Shown here one piece after another: positions 61,888 through 64,000 of a DNA stretch of 64,000 nt (positions within the stretch are counted from its first letter, which is position 1; each line of letters begins with the position of its first letter). The notes under the pieces are model-generated. The model made no database searches. It was given only the letters and a program-made list of their open reading frames with translations, and was not told where the DNA came from. A program made the translations under genes and the position numbers. The DNA comes from Flabesymbios commensalis (lineage: Eukaryota; Annelida; Polychaeta; Terebellida; Flabelligeridae), in assembly GCA_964017125.1 (NCBI GenBank), contig OZ024915.1, forward strand, positions 20,424,333 through 20,488,332, given 5' to 3'.

Positions 61888-62117
61888 TTAACCCTTTGAC
61901 TTCCAGGCCGGAGTGCATGCCAGGATCCAGATATACTGGAGTAGGAGTTCTATTTTTCGTCATTTGAAGCTGGAATTGCTAACGCAATTTCCAGCTTCAA
62001 ATGACGAAAAATACATAAATGTAGTATATATTTGACGAAAATTTGTGTCATTTTATGGGCACGTTCATTGACGAATGACGACGGAAATTTCCGTCATGTA
62101 TGGCAGTGAAAAGGTTA
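61888..62117. mobile_element. TTAA MITE, family C
   Basis: TTAACCCTTTGACTTCCAGG to CAGTGAAAAGGTTAA. Perfect hairpin TTTTTCGTCATTTGAAGCTG / CAGCTTCAAATGACGAAAAA. Confidence 0.78.
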
Positions 62118-64000
62118 ATATCAATAATATTTGTCACAGAAAGGGGAAACAGCACTGCGGTTTGTGAAATTAAAATATCAGTAGAAATTAGAAAAAATAA
62201 AGAAAACTATCCGTTGATTTTTTAACACTAACAAAAACCTAGACAATTTGAAAAATCATAAAATGGGCAAGCCAGTATCGATGCCATATTCACTGATGCT
62301 GCTTGTACTTGAGGTGAAATGTTCTTGAAATAAGGAAGAATATTATTGACTGAAGTAATCGTTTTAGTTTCGTCATATGTGTTAGGGCTTTAAATGCCAT
62401 TTTTTGAAAATGGGAAGTGTCTTAACTTAGCATGCTAAAAGAGATTCAAAAATAACTAGAGGGGAATTGTGACTCTTCAAGCAACAATAATGATTGGAAT
62501 AAGTTTTATGAGTTTCGAGGTTAGCCATTTTCAATGTTGTTGGGTTATTTTTATTATAACAGATTGATTGGAATTTTTATTATGTTTTTTTTAAGCCATT
62601 TTTAATTGGAATTTTAGACTTCTGGATTTTGACTTCTTCGTTGGTGTAATGCTGTATCACTGTCTGCGACGCTGGCCAAACATTAAAACAACATTACGTC
62701 GACATTTCGTGTTTGATGGAATTAAAATGTAGCATTTGCAAGGTTCTACTGTTCATATCAAACGCCCAATGTTAGTTCAATGCTGAGCAACTCTCTGCGA
62801 CGCTAGCCCCACATTGAACCATTATTCGATATAGGCCTATGTATTTTAAATTATTAAATGTAGAGAGTGCTAAAAGGGTGCAAGTCAGTCGTGTCGCCTC
62901 TGAAAAAGGGCCCCTGTTGACTAATCAAGATGTATTCATGGGCTTCTCCCGACATGTAAATCATTGGACCGACATTGTTCCACATAGTGATCTCGCAAAT
63001 CCTGAATAAATCTGGAAGAACGTAAATCCGGAAGTCATAGCACACCTCCCCAAAATCTAAGTATCATTGTGCCAAGGTTTGAAGTCGATTGAATAAAAAC
63101 TAGCCCTCGGCATAGAATAATAATAGTGTCGAGATCCAAATAATACTCAATATATTTGGACCAAAAGGTCCAAACATAATAAGTGGCCTTTGTAAGATCT
63201 GTGTTCTGGTGAAACAACCTTAAACAATGCATCTGGCTTTCTTCTTTAGTCATCAATTAATGTCTTATGAATCCGTGGATGCATATTCAGGATTCTGCAG
63301 CCTTTTTTCGTCAAGCTGAATAATTTTCACTCAAGTGAGTGAAAATTTCAATTATGTAAGTCAAAATACATGTATGTAGCCTCTACGTATTCTACGTTAA
63401 ATTACTGATTGCACCGATTGAACACTAAAAATGTGTTTTTGCTCTGATCGAATGCTATAAATAAACTTAATAATTTCAGTCACTTGAATATGACCATGTG
63501 TCATTTTTGCTGGTGATGAGCTGTCGGGGGTTTCGTATCTAGCTCAATCAATCCTCAATCAATGTACTAGGTAAAGACGCCAATGCTGGTGTAGTGCTGG
63601 CCAGCGTCATATACGTTATGCTAAAATACAACATACTTTGGCGTCAACGTCCTAGGTAGGTACGAATCCGTGACTAGTTCACCACCGGTGCAGATATAAT
63701 ACAAAATCAATTACCAAATTAAAATATACCCCCACCCCCATAAAGATGCAGTTACATATAATTCTTGTCTATATAGAGTTCAAAGCGAAAATGCAGTATC
63801 TGCTTACTTTACAAGTAAGCATATTGCCTTACGGCTTTGTAGAGCAGAGTTCACCGGGTGTTATGTGATTGATATTCCACAGTACATCATTAGGCAATAT
63901 GTGGAGAGAGAACATTTGCATTTTTAATTTCCCATGTGGTCCCCAGCGACACATTAGCAAATAAAATGATGAGACTCTGTAAGGCTAGCATATACGTGTA
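62118..64000. other. No gene; scattered hairpin fragments
   Basis: Family E fragments at 62640-62720 (GTAATGCTGTATCACTGTCTGC...) and 62765-62825 (CCCAATGTTAGTTCAATGC...); an A core with lost loop at 63318-63345 (TTTTCACTCAAGTGAGTGAAAA); a loose family E remnant at 63570-63660; a short CTGCTTACTT hairpin at 63790-63845. The rest shows nothing. Confidence 0.45.

Overview
This is metazoan nuclear DNA. It is AT-rich, with multi-exon genes split by GT-AG introns, palindromic TTAA-flanked miniature transposons every few kilobases, tRNA-headed SINE-like pieces, LINE remnants and minisatellites. The repeat style and the gene content (an OATP transporter; a ZNFX1-type helicase joined to PARP domains) suggest a marine invertebrate, perhaps a hemichordate, echinoderm or cephalochordate. 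The species cannot be fixed from the sequence alone.

Two host genes are supported. (1) An organic anion transporter (OATP/SLCO family) lies on the + strand from about 5912 to the stop at 50533-50535. Eleven exons can be placed, and every junction after the first recognised exon agrees in phase. The exon or exons carrying the start codon were not found and probably lie upstream. The conserved WVGAWW signature, the cysteine-rich Kazal-like outer loop and the last transmembrane helices are all readable. (2) Nested on the opposite strand inside the 20-kb intron 7388-27494 is a large gene. It has a small RG-rich first coding exon (about 19344-18973) and one 5.6-kb exon (16649-11055). The protein combines two cold-shock-like modules, a ZNFX1-type SF1 helicase, a cysteine-rich NFX1-like segment and two PARP catalytic domains in tandem. 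It is plausibly an RNA-sensing or antiviral factor.

The most unusual locus is 34303-35760. An 81-bp unit containing the OATP exon's 3' splice site plus the first codons of that exon (including WVGAWW) is repeated about 19 times just upstream of, and running into, the true exon. Each unit offers a phase-compatible acceptor, and 81 bp preserves the frame. Reading on from a decoy copy meets a stop at or before the TAG of the genuine acceptor.

Most of the rest is mobile-element sequence. TTAA-flanked palindromic MITE families (called A, A2, B, C and F here) share TTAACCC...GGGTTAA ends and nest in each other at TTAA. A hairpin family with CCCAGCAAAC ends and a GGCC-CGTCG-AGACG-GGCC centre (family E) has arms that change together from copy to copy. 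Larger elements are a 4.6-kb transposon with about 0.9-kb inverted ends and a decayed gene (56290-60903), a 1.7-kb element with ACGTT-rich ends (23921-25598) and a foldback element (6660-7080). From 50536 to the end no host gene was recognised.
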